The notes beneath the pieces are model-generated. The model ran no database searches and had not been told where the DNA came from. It was given only the letters and a program-made list of their open reading frames with translations. From Lasiosphaeris hirsuta (Eukaryota; Ascomycota; Sordariomycetes; Sordariales; Lasiosphaeriaceae), in assembly GCA_030549175.1 (NCBI GenBank), contig JAUKUA010000003.1, positions 3,596,001 to 3,660,000 on the forward strand: 64,000 bases of DNA, written 5' to 3'. This document shows positions 34,783 to 45,315 of this stretch, in pieces; position 1 is the stretch's first letter, and each line of letters starts with the position of its first letter. Position numbers and translations under genes: made by a program.

Positions 34783-36477
34783 ATGTCCACCTCCCCAAGA
34801 AACAACACCGTCCCCCCTCCCCCTCCCTTTCGCCGCCCGGCCTGGCACCTCCGCCCCTTCCGCAACTTTGCCGACCTCTGCGAGCGCTGGGGCCACCCCC
34901 CGGCCTCGCTCGACGCCTCGGGCGTGGCGTACCTGTGCCGGGGATTGGCGCGGGAGCGCAATGGGCAGCCGGCCGGGGCGCGGTACCGGCCGTCGACGAC
35001 GGCGCAGGGGGGCTGGTTGATGGCGCGCGCTTTCCTGCGCGGGGTCGGGAGCGCGCTTCCCTCTGGAGCTGGGGGAGGTTGGGGTCGGAATGATGGCGGG
35101 CATGGAAGATGGTACAGCTTTTCGGAGGAGTATTTGGACGACTCTGATGGTGGGGGTGGCGGAAGGTATGAGGATGAGAACGAGAGCGATGATGAGCCGG
35201 AGATTAACTACGGTGGTTCTGATTCGGATTGGAGTGGTAGAAAGGACAACCGGTATGGTTACGACTCAGATGACGACTCTGACTCGGACGATCACGACGA
35301 CTATAACTTGGTCAACGGTGACGGCAGTAGTGGAGACTGTACGTACGAATATGGCGTCGATGGCGATGGCGCAGTCTTCAACGGAATCTCGGACTGGACT
35401 GCTACTCGCAGCGATGTTCTCATCGAGTCGGGCGTCCAGCTGCCCAAGGAGTCGACACCAGCGCGGGAAGATGATAATGCCGGCGTCCCCGCAGAAGATG
35501 CGCAGACGGCCAGCCGCACCACGCAAGCCGAGCTCGATGCCCTTGCTGTCAAGATCTTTGGCGACGAAGAGGAAGCTCTCCGGCACAAGAGGTTTTTGCA
35601 GGACACCGGATATTGGTGGGAGTGGATTCTGAAGCTCGTCGTGAAGGCGGAGGAAATGGAAACCTCCGCTGTCGTCTCCAAGGAGATGGTCGAGAAGCTG
35701 GAGGCAAAGAACAAGTCTCAGGAAGCCCTTTTTGACAGACTAAGGTCATTCGACCTAGCCAGACACTTTCAGGCCCCCCATCGGTCGGGCATGGCTACCG
35801 CTCCGGGGTTCGGAGACTTGGGCGCAGACGAAACTCAGACCGAGCCAGACGGCAGCCAACTCGGCCGTGTTTCCTCAGCAGACAAAGAAACAGAGAATGA
35901 TAGCGGCCGGCGGGAGGAATCCACCGAAGAGGGCGGAAAGGAGAGCCTTGACAGCAAGGTAGCGCCATCCCCCGAGTCTGGCGGCAAGGAGTACTACCTG
36001 GACCACGAGTTCTCGAAACTTGTCACTGCCGACGAGGAAGAGCCACACGAGGCCGAGAAGGAAGCTCTTCGACTGCGCCGGCGGCTGCAGTCAGCACGGC
36101 GTGACATGATCACGCTAGATATTTGGAGCCGCTTCGTCGAGGCGACGTTGACCCGCGAGCTAGCCGTGCTGGCGCAAACCCGAGAAATCATTCTCGACGA
36201 CCTTTTCTGCGAAGGCTCCGGCAAAGGCGAGGACGAAGGCCGGCTCGGATTTGTCAGCGAGCAAAAGCCCTACACGGCGTTGCTTCGCGATGACGGCCCG
36301 TCGTCGCTGTGGAAGGAAGTACCATGGATGAAGGGGTGGGCGAGCAAGGACAAGATCGCGGAGGCACACGAGACGTTTGTGCAGTACGCCATGAAGAGAT
36401 GGAACAACGGCGGGGATATTTGGGAGATTCGGAAGAAGATGGAGGATGTCATCGCTAAAAAAGGCTTTGGGGTTTAG
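34783..36477 (+). CDS. acidic protein of unknown function
   Basis: A single exon of 564 residues. The frame is open further upstream, but the first ATG in good context (AAAATGTCC) is at 34783, after a TATA box and leader. The N-terminus is Pro/Arg-rich and then has what looks like a conserved patch, HLRPFRNFADLCERWGHPP ... ASGVAYLCRGLARE (about 20-65). Residues about 100-210 are Gly/Asp/Ser-rich and very acidic (YDSDDDSDSDDHDDYN). Helical charged segments follow (about 235-310 and 395-560), including LRLRRRLQSARRDMITLDIW and a C-terminal GGDIWEIRKKMEDVIAK. No signal peptide or membrane segment. I do not recognise the family; composition suggests a soluble nuclear or cytoplasmic protein. Confidence 0.8.
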   Translation: MSTSPRNNTVPPPPPFRRPAWHLRPFRNFADLCERWGHPPASLDASGVAYLCRGLARERNGQPAGARYRPSTTAQGGWLMARAFLRGVGSALPSGAGGGWGRNDGGHGRWYSFSEEYLDDSDGGGGGRYEDENESDDEPEINYGGSDSDWSGRKDNRYGYDSDDDSDSDDHDDYNLVNGDGSSGDCTYEYGVDGDGAVFNGISDWTATRSDVLIESGVQLPKESTPAREDDNAGVPAEDAQTASRTTQAELDALAVKIFGDEEEALRHKRFLQDTGYWWEWILKLVVKAEEMETSAVVSKEMVEKLEAKNKSQEALFDRLRSFDLARHFQAPHRSGMATAPGFGDLGADETQTEPDGSQLGRVSSADKETENDSGRREESTEEGGKESLDSKVAPSPESGGKEYYLDHEFSKLVTADEEEPHEAEKEALRLRRRLQSARRDMITLDIWSRFVEATLTRELAVLAQTREIILDDLFCEGSGKGEDEGRLGFVSEQKPYTALLRDDGPSSLWKEVPWMKGWASKDKIAEAHETFVQYAMKRWNNGGDIWEIRKKMEDVIAKKGFGV

Positions 36478-36917
36478 GATGAACGGGTTGACGTGCGGTT
36501 CGCCCAGATGACATGATGGTAGTGTGTTGATATGCTGGGATTACTTTGGCTGTTTTAGAGATCCGCGATTGCATTTTGGGTATCTTTTCCGTATCCCACG
36601 AGTTGGTACTGCCATGACCACTTTTCCAACGAGATTAGCATACTTAGATCCCATCGTAGCAGCATGGCTGGTGAAATTCAATGAATGCTCACCTACTCTT
36701 GCTTCCGCGATGGCTGAAGATACCACCGTCTCTGGGGGAGCCAGGTCCTTGTACTCGATTCCCTCCGCGGGGGCTTGAATCCGCCGGGCGGGAGTGTGTG
36801 CAAGGCCTTTTCTATCTTTTCGCTGCCCATTGTCATGCCGATTCCAGGCACGCCCCTATTCCCAATATTCTGACAACGCAATGCTTCCAAATGCTCTCCA
36901 AGACCTAGTTGCTTTCT
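36478..36917. other. 3' flanks of convergent genes
   Basis: This 440-bp interval lies between the convergent acidic protein gene (+) and Alb1-like gene (-). Nothing else recognised. Confidence 0.5.
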
Positions 36918-37309
36918 TTACTCGATATCCATCTTCGCAGCCTCCTCGACAGCAGTCTTGACCTTCGGCGACGGCGCATCTGCAAATCCACGTTAGGACA
37001 ATATTCTGTCTACTCGGCGCCGCCGTACAGAGGAAACGAACCCTTCATCTCGACCTCGCCCTCAGCCTCCATTTTACGCTTCAGTGCAAGCCTGAGTCTC
37101 TGGTCGACCTTCTTCTGCTTCTTGGCACTAAGAGGTGCACCAGCTCCACTGTTGGCCATCAGGCCGACACGGCGGCCGCGTAACGCATCACCTGGGGTAA
37201 TCTTTGTTTGGCCAGCCAGCGACTTCCTCTGCGCCTCCTTCTTGATGCCGCCCGCGCGCGCCGCGAGTCGGTTCTTGGACGGCTTGTTGGGGTTCTTTCT
37301 TGACGGCAT
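36918..37309 (-). CDS. Alb1-like ribosome-biogenesis protein
   Basis: Two exons, 37309-37042 and 36979-36918, give 109 residues. The 62-nt intron has an unusual donor (GTTCGT), a CCTAAC branch and TGCAG. The joined C-terminus reads EVEMKDAPSPKVKTAVEEAAKMDIE. The protein is small and very basic, starting MPSRKNPNKPSKNRL. A later block, LSAKKQKKVDQRLRLALKRK, resembles the Lys/Arg helix and acidic M-D-I/E end of yeast Alb1, whose N-terminus is also MPSKN-like. Alb1 binds Arx1 on pre-60S particles. The resemblance is short and compositional, so another small basic nucleolar protein is possible. Confidence 0.55.
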
Positions 37310-37758
37310 CTTGGCGTCTGGTTGTGAAGGTTTGCGTGGGAATCGGGGCGGCTTGGGATTGGCGTGTTACGGGGGTGGTGATTTGAGGAGTGATGCTGTG
37401 GCTCGCTATGATAAATTTTCCTGTCGGTGAGCTGGGGGACTGACTCTGTGCTGTCCTTTTTTGGTGGGGTTGGGAGGCCGTTGATTGTGGGGGTAATTGG
37501 CCAGCCGCTGGCGGCTGCCAGCTCGCTGCCTCCCATTTTACCCCTGATTCATGACGGCAACTTCAAGAAGATAACACAACAGAAATTGTTCAAAGGCTCA
37601 TCATTCATATAAACTTAAAGATAAAGGCTTTGCTAAGCTGCGTATCCTGAGGGGTCTTTACCCCTGCCCAATCACTCCCCCCAAATCCCGCCTCATAACA
37701 CAACCCCGCCGTAGTCCGCACATCTCGTCCACAACTCATAACAGACGCACGTCGAGAC
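37310..37758. other. intergenic region
   Basis: 450 bp between the tandem minus-strand lipoxygenase and Alb1-like genes. It holds the promoter of the Alb1-like gene and the 3' flank of the lipoxygenase. No further feature seen. Confidence 0.45.
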
Positions 37759-40128
37759 TCATATCAGGATAGAAACTGCCGTGAGACCCGGATCAAGCAC
37801 CATGTACGGAACGCTTCCCTTGTCCATCGACGCGCTGTTGTAGTAAAATACCTTCTGAAGCGCCTGGAGACTGGTGTATAAAGCCTGGCTATTGTCGCGA
37901 ACGCTTTGCTCTTTAGGCGATGTCTTATATTTGTACACATTCCACTGGCTTGCTGCGTAATTCAGCAAGCTACGGTCGTCGTCAACTTTGAAGCTGAGTA
38001 GCCAAGGGACCTGAGCAGACAGGAGCCACTGGCGTTGGCGGTTGATGGGAAGAGCCGCCACCAGATCCGGTTCCCTATATGCCTTGAGCTGCTCGAGAGT
38101 CGCCGGGGAGAGCGAACAGAGAGACGGCGGCTTAGAGGCGACGAATGCTTGGTAGAAGTTCTGTAGGTAGTTCACGGCACTGTGATACGGCGCTGCGATG
38201 TGGATACACATGGTAGCTGCGTCAACAAGTGCGTCAAGCGTCTTGATCTCCGGGAAGGATGGCATGTGCCCAGAAACCTGAACTTCTTTTGCCCAGTCTT
38301 GGATGTATTGATCGTTCGCAACACTCTCATCGGTAGGAAAATCCAGCACAAGCATCGATTTCACATAGGCGCGCAGGGTCGTCCAAACCGCGAGTACGTT
38401 CTTCGCGTATCCGTAGTTCTTGTACCGTGAGGGCTTTAGGCCTTCTTGCGTGCTGGGGAACCCTCGTCGCTGAAGATCGTTGGGTACGTAACTTCCCACA
38501 AAATCATATCTGTCGTAGGCGTCGTGCAAGAATCTGAAGCATTGCTCGGGAGTAATTCCAACAATATCAACAACGACTTGCGGCACAAGGGTGGCGCGCG
38601 CCGCCGCGTTGAGCGATAGTGTCTTATACCAATGCGGAGACAGAAGCCTATAGACCGGATGGGTCATCGGGACCGTACGGTTGACGCCGACGATGATGGC
38701 CTCCTCGACCAAGTGAGATAGGCACAAATGCACTGTTAATTCGTGGCGCACCCAGTCAGTCACCTGCGCACAGGTCTTTGCGTATCGCCAAGGCCAATCA
38801 TCCTTTTCGCCACTCGTTGAGTCGCTCGGTGACGTGCGCTTGTTGAAGATGGTGACCGACTTCTCCATGGAGCCCTTGTGGTCAATACAGATGGCTATCG
38901 GGTGCAGCTTGCCATCATCGTGGAGCTGAAATAAAGTCACAGCACCGACAGCCCAGTTGTCCTCGGTCCAGGGTTGCTTGGCGTGCAGAACACCCTCTGG
39001 GTTGGTCTCACCGACAGCCCTACGGAAATAGCTGCCATCTTGGACGAAAAGCGATGCCGGGTCCGCTTTAGCTAGGGCGCTGACCCATTTGTCATAGCCG
39101 CCGGCCTTGGCGGCCTTCGAGAAGTCGCTGATCCAGGTCGGCGAGGCCTTCTCGATGGTCGTGGGATTTGTGCCGGTGAAGGACTGCTCAGCAAAACGGC
39201 GATCGGAATACCAGTCGTCCAGCAAGCCGATGTTACCTCCACTAGAGATATCGGTGCCAAACTTACGGTGGAACTTGTTGTAATCCACTACGTCCTGAAT
39301 TCTGAGCCCCTTTTCGGGATCACCGCCAAAAGCTGCAGCTCGAGACTTTTCAACGAGCCACGCTTTTGTCTTTCCAAGGAAGCCATCCTCGTCGGGTATG
39401 ATCTTCTGCAGGATCACCTGCGTCTCGATCAGTCCTATCTTGCTGAAGATTTGGAACTGGCTGAGCTCTTGGTCTTGTGGAATGACTTCGAGGTGCGGCG
39501 GATAGCTCGCTAGCGTTCCATCGGCGTTTTTGGGGTAGGCCGAATATTGGTACAATTTCTTTTGCTCCTCCAGGGGAATGAGCCGAGGCAAAGTCGACTC
39601 AACACCCAAGACATCGAAGAGCGAGGCAAAACTGCGACAAGAGTCAGCACCGCTTGAAAGCCCCCTGCAATGGAACACAATGTCCAGCCAAAGGTAAAAA
39701 AGGTAAAACAAAACCTACGTCTGCTCGATCCGAGAATATGCCTGTGTCAGCGCTAGCTGTGTGCCCATATAGGTACCCTCCACAATGTTGCCTTCGGGCT
39801 CCTTTACAAGCTGCGGATCCTCGGGGTCAATGGTTGGGTAGAGCTTCAGCTTCATCAACTCGTTATCGAATATGCCCGGGTCAAATGAGGGCAGCGGCGC
39901 ATCCTTGACAGCCTTGGGCGCAATCTGGGCGAAGAATTCCCTTTCTGAGGGGTGCTTTAGAATACTTTGCTGGTCTGGCCTAGCAGCTGCAACGGAGGCC
40001 GGAGGAGAAGGCAAGTTGGGATCAAGGACTTTGTGTAGGAGGCTGTCGACGAAGGCGAATGCCTTCCCGGGTAGGGAGGGGCTCGCCAACGAGAGAAAGG
40101 AGCGACGGCCAGTCATATTTGCAGCCAA
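37759..40128 (-). CDS. lipoxygenase (non-secreted fungal type)
   Basis: Exons 40128-39719 and 39631-37759, with an 87-nt intron (GTAGGT...TCGCAG), give 760 residues. The metal-binding signature is exact: H-x4-H-x4-H-x17-H-x8-H beginning RHELTVHLCLSHLVEE and ending near HPVYRLLSPH. A second ligand region reads CIHIAAPYHSAVNYLQNFY, and the chain ends in isoleucine, the C-terminal metal ligand. The enzyme oxygenates polyunsaturated fatty acids such as linoleate to hydroperoxides. No clear signal peptide (start MAANMTGRRSFLSLAS), unlike secreted Mn-lipoxygenases, so a cytosolic iron enzyme is likelier; the metal cannot be read from sequence. A TTTAAATA element sits about 64 bp upstream. Confidence 0.93.
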
Positions 40129-42436
40129 CTTGGACTTTGGGTAAAAATGGGCCGAACAAGAAAGGGTCTCGTCGCAGGGCCCATGGTACCCTATTTAAAG
40201 GCCCCAGGGTGCCTGAAGCCTGATGACATGAATTCCGAACCGGCGACACGGCGATTGGCCGTGTTCCACGGTTGAGAATCCCAAGGATGGCTCCGCACTA
40301 GCCAGCCGGTTCGACCGTGGCATAATCTAGGCGTCTGGGCAAGCAATACAGGCATCGCCATGTCGAGAAGCTGTGTAACAAAGTTATAGCTGCAAACCAA
40401 TAGGCTCCAGGATACCAAAATCGAGTCGATGCAACCCTTCGGGTCAGTAGGCGCAATTAAACCAGTAAGATCATGACCCAAGCGTGTTGACCGCATTAGC
40501 GATGCGAAGGTGTGGGCAAACACCCGTGGACCCCAAGGCTGAGCCCAGCTCCTGCTTCTTGTCTGCTTCGGGCCTAGACACTGCAACCTGACACCGTTGC
40601 GGGTCGTTGAGCACACACGCTGTAACGGATTTCCAATTGGTAAGGTGACATCGATAGGGCTGGGCTGAAGCAATGCATTTCTTGGCCTCCCAAAAGTCCT
40701 GTTGCTCGTCAGCATCGCTCGCGAGCACCGTGAGCGATTTGATGCCGGAATTACCGTCGAGTTCAAGGTGGCTGCAGTATCACGACGCAAATTGGCTGCA
40801 GCTCACCTCAGCCGTCGATAAAAGATTGTGTGACCACATTCGGTGGCTCGAAATTGCGGCCTGGGCCGAAGAGTCGCAGCTGAGTTTCCGGCTATCAATC
40901 CAGTCATTCCGGGGCGGGTGGGGTAGTCCCCGTGCCCTAATCGTGCATTTGGGTCAACTCGAAGAGAGGTTGTTTCTCACGGCGCGAGAACATGATAGGC
41001 GCGTGTCTGGTAACCAATACGGATGCATCCCTCCACATCAAGTGTGCTGACTCCGCTGAGATCGAGGCGAACCATGTAGCCCGAAAATGGCGAGACAACA
41101 CGACACCGCCTCCAGGGCCTGACTCGCCGAAGTTGCTCAACAAAATCCATGATGATCAGATCCATAGGTGGCTACCCAAAGAGAGCTGGACAAACGAGAA
41201 GCGTGATGTTCAAAGAAGCAAGCGACGGCATCGCTGCTAGGCGCGCCTGAGCAGCAAGGAAGATCCTTTGTTTTTTTGCAAGTTAAAGACCTTATCGGTG
41301 ATACTGAGGTTACTGACATGATGCTAGAAAAAAGCCTGTTTTAGTTGATGATGGCGTAGCTAGCTCGATTATCTGTCGACACTCCCGGATTTGGGGGTTA
41401 AAGCAGAAGGTATTGGCTTGGAATAGCAATGTAATGGCTTCGTTATAGCTGAACTCGCGTGAGCCATGGCATGGGATGGTTACCCCATCTGTGCGGATGT
41501 GGAGAAGGGCGCCGGCTTACACGCCCTGACAAACGCAGAGAATCAATATCGAGAAGTGGGAAACGTAGGCCCTCATCCACGAATTCATGCCGCCATGTCG
41601 TCAACCTCCTGTGTTCAATGACTTCTGTAACTCAAGAGCCTTAGCTCAGGCGGGAAGAAGGTTGTGCAAGCAGCGGCCTGTCCTGGCGGTACGGCTTACC
41701 CCGAAAGCCAGCCCGGGTGAAGCTAGAGAATTGCGCAGTATCAGCGGAGGTCTGATGTGTCTGGTGCTGCTGTTTGTCTGCTATACCGCCATAACAATCT
41801 CGAAAAACCTGGTGGTCTACTAATAGGATATGACCCGGCAAACTCAAAAGCACTGAGCCAACGAAAGGAAACTCAGCTTTGCTGCCCGTGGTGGATGAGT
41901 GAGGGACGTTGAAGTTAGGTGACCTGGGGTTGGTAGAGATTCCATCCATGCTTCAATCGCCATGAGATCGATAGGTGGCACTGTAAATTGAATTTCGGGG
42001 CCTGTTCTACCCCACCTCCCACGTGGGGGTCCCTTATTAGTTGGTCAGGCCTGAGCTCCCGTCGCTCGCTGCTCCCAAGGCCGTTGCTGTTCAATCCATT
42101 TCATGTTGCCCGCTGACACGGTCCTAGCGACTCGCATGCATCACATGGACTAGCTCGTGCTGCCGACTCTTAGCTGCACGACACTCATTTCCACCGATTG
42201 CTGGTAACTTCTAGAGCTGAGTAATGTAGGTCGGTGTTGGAAAGACTTCCTGCGTGGTACGGATAGTGGATGAGCGATGAGGAAGGAGGAATGGAGGGGC
42301 AACGCCCCCGTCATGGATTTCGATCGCCGACGGAGTGGACCTGCACGCCTACCCCCTTACTTGGATGAGAGGTAACGTGCAACGTGTTCCTCTCTCTCCT
42401 CACAACGGGCTGTTGCTCAACATCAAGTGGAAAACC
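40129..42436. other. intergenic region
   Basis: 2.3 kb between the divergent lipoxygenase (-) and paraoxonase-like (+) genes. A TATA-like element for the lipoxygenase lies at 40192-40199. Remaining frames are short and without motifs. Confidence 0.45.
40192..40199 (-). promoter_or_regulatory. TATA-like element
   Basis: TTTAAATA on the minus strand, 64 bp upstream of the lipoxygenase ATG. Confidence 0.4.
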
Positions 42437-43803
42437 ATGGGGAACTCACTGAGGCTTGCGGCCTCCCTCGTGGCAGTGCTGCTCGCGTATGTTCTCTACG
42501 TCATTGGACCTCTAGCATATCAACGACTGTTGGTCCTGGGTGTTGTGCGGTGGAAACTCAACAGCACCTCCGGCGTTGAGATAATCACCATACCCGACAC
42601 AACACACTGCGAAGACCTACATTATCATGTTCCAAGCGAAACTCTCTTCACCGCCTGCGAGGACAATCCCTCCACGCGTTTTGGTTGGTTCCCGCCCTTG
42701 GCCAACTTCGATGATGCCGAGCTCGGGAAGAGGGGCAGAGGCTCGATTCACGTCATCAACCCCCAGGCAAGCCCATCACAGCTTCAATTTCCTCGAGAAA
42801 CACGATTAATACCAGAATACAGACACTGCAGTCACAGCGCCTTGTTTTCGACAATTTTGACTCAACCTTTGTCACACACGGAATCGATGTCATTTCGGAC
42901 CCGAAGCGGCCGGATGGAGAAGCTGTCTACATCTTCGCCGTAAACCACGTCCCCGATCCGCATTCTGCAAAGGCACGTTCGAAACTCGAGGTATTTTACC
43001 ACGTTATTGGGTCATCAGCAGCCAAACACATTCGCTCTGTGTGGCATCCCTTGATCCGGACGCCGAACGACATATTTGCCCGCAGCCCCACGTCGTTTTA
43101 TGTCACCAATGATCACCACTACTCTCGCCACGGCCTGATGCGTGCTCTTGAGGACCTATACCATGGAGCCAACTGGGCTGACACGGTGCATATACGGTTC
43201 AACCCCTCAGTCACAAACAACTCGGCGGAAGGCGTCAACGCCTCCGTTGCGCTGCCCGACGTGCACAACAACAATGGCTTGGGACATGGAAGATCTGCGA
43301 CGGAAATCCTAGTCACCAGTTGCGCTAGCGGTGTTCTGCATATTGGCAGGATTTCCCAAGATCCGGCCAACAAAACTATCACCTTGACTGGCTCGGTTGC
43401 TTTCGATTCTATCATTGATAATCCCTCCTACTTCTCTGATCCATTCGCCAGCAGATGGGGTATCGACCATAGCGGTTTCCTTCTGCCGGGCCTAACAAAG
43501 GCTATCGACCTCGGGAAGACCCACCGAGATCCAAAAGCCACAGAGTCAGTTATCGTCTGGTTTGCTCGTCCTGTGGGAGAAAAAGGTAAGCCCGGCGAGT
43601 CTGGCATCCCCATCCGCTGGGAGAAGAGGATTTTATTTGAGGACGACGGGAGCAGGATCAGGAGTGCAAGCGCCTCCGCCCTAGTTGCCATTGATCCAAA
43701 AGTATGCCCTAAAACCGGCGACTCCGAAGGTGCGCGTGAAGCGTGGCTTTTTATCACAGGCTTTCTGTCCAAGAACATGATCGCGGTCAAGGTTGATCTA
43801 TAG
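42437..43803 (+). CDS. paraoxonase/arylesterase-like (SMP-30 fold) protein
   Basis: Exons 42437-42766 and 42823-43803 give 436 residues. The 56-nt intron is a GC-AG type (GCAAGC...ATACAG). The join reads HVINPQ-TLQSQRLVFDNF and leads into FVTHGIDVI, a hallmark of the paraoxonase family. An N-terminal hydrophobic anchor (LRLAASLVAVLLAYVLYVIG) resembles the retained signal of mammalian PON proteins. Other family blocks are RTPNDIFARSPTSFYVTNDHH (calcium-site Asn region and His) and TEILVTSCASGVLHIGRIS. Members are calcium-dependent lactonases/arylesterases with a six-bladed propeller; substrate here is unknown. The gene ends 47 bp from the convergent flavin oxidoreductase. Confidence 0.88.
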
Positions 43804-43850
43804 TGCTGCTCTAGGTTACTTGTTCATGCGATTCTCAATCTTGCGTATCC

Positions 43851-45315
43851 TTACGCTAAGCTTTGCTTCGTACTCGGCTTTGTTACCTCCTTCATCTGCC
43901 CCGAATACCATATCTGCCGACGGTTGTTAGCTTCTTGTGGGAGAGGTCTGGACTTGAGGGGTGAGACATACTGTTTCGATCCCAGCGCCAATAGCCTTGA
44001 CGTCCAGAAACTTAATAATCCAAGGCGTCTCGAGCTTCTTCACGTAGAGCGTGGCGTCTTGTTCCTTCACCTCGGGATTGAACACAATTGTTTGCGGTAG
44101 CAGAGGGTTGAGCACCGCCGGCCGCCCAATACCAATCATGTCGCAATCACCAGCCGCGACAGCGGCTTCCATACCCTTACGGCTACGGAATCCACCCGTG
44201 ACAATAAGAGGGATACCCGGAAACTCGGACCGGATTGAGCTGGCAAACTCGAGGAAGAAAGCCTCGCGAGCTTCTGTCCGGTCGCTCCTCTGCTTCTTTT
44301 CGTGATCAGCAGGGCCGACGGCCATCTGTGTTTGCGTTAGTCATTGGAGTCCCAAACGTTTCCCGCGCCCCGAGGAGGGGATGGGGCATCTTACTTGTGG
44401 GTCCTCGTACGAGCCGCCGCTGATCTCGAGGAAGTCCACCCCAGCGTCAGTGATCACCTTCAATTGCTTGATGCAATTCCTCAAGTCATCAACCGACTGA
44501 TGGTCCACACTGTTCAGCTTGACCCCAACAGTGAACCCTGCCTTTCCCTTAACCTCACTCTTGATAGCCTCGACGATTTCCGCTACAATCCGCGCCCGGT
44601 TCTCGGGTGTACCGCCGTACTTGTCGGTTCGCACATTTCCCTCAGCCGACAAAAACTGGGCTAGCAGGTAGCCATGCGCGGCATGGATCTCAACACCGTC
44701 AAACCCAGCATCGGCCACAACGCGTGCGCCGCGCACGAACTGTGCTTTCACCGCTTCGATGTCAGCCGTCGTCATCTCCCGCGGTGTGCCGAACACGAGG
44801 CGGTTGAGCACGCGCGCGAGAATACCGCGCCCCAAGTCCATCGGCAGGGCTGATGGCGCAATGGCCTTGCTGAAGAAACTGCGCCGACCTGCGAACCCGG
44901 GCGCCTGCCTCCCTGGGTGGTTGAGCTGCACGATGACGGGCGTGGTGCCATTAGGCCCGCCCTTGGCCGCTGTCGCGTATGCCTTGTAGGCTTCAAGGGT
45001 GGTGGCGGCGGGGAGGGTATTGTCGAAGGCCAGCCCGTTGGAGGAGCCGAGGTGCATGTGGTCGACCTGGACGTTGCCTGCGGGAGGGTGTTAGTTGGGG
45101 TGAATAGGGGTGAGGTGAGGGATCGGACCTGTGAGGACTAGACCCCAGCCACCTTCAGACCAGCGGCCATAGAGGGTGCTGAGTGTTTCGTTGGGGAGTA
45201 GGTCGTTCCCGGCCAGCTCCTCGGCCATAGCCGCCTTCACGAGCCGGTTTGGCAGCGTGAGGCCGGATTTGAGTGTTATCGGCTGAGCGATGTGAAGGTC
45301 TGTAGTTGCGCCCAT
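43851..45315 (-). CDS. NADH:flavin oxidoreductase (Old Yellow Enzyme family)
   Basis: Four exons (45315-45129, 45077-44395, 44325-43972, 43913-43851) give 428 residues; introns are 51, 69 and 58 nt. The FMN-binding TIM barrel shows LTLPNRLVKAAMAE, PVIVQLNHPGRQ and FDGVEIHAAHGYLLAQFLS, then RTDKYGGTPENRARI and MIGIGRPAVLNPLL. Donor 1 (GTCCGA) is weak, but the join TG-NVQVDHMHLG restores the family order. The last exon gives IWYSGQMKE, which matches the W-Y-x-x-Q tail of relatives; another frame there also looks coding, so the final 20 residues are less sure. Such enzymes reduce activated C=C bonds or act in detoxification and secondary metabolism. Confidence 0.9.
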
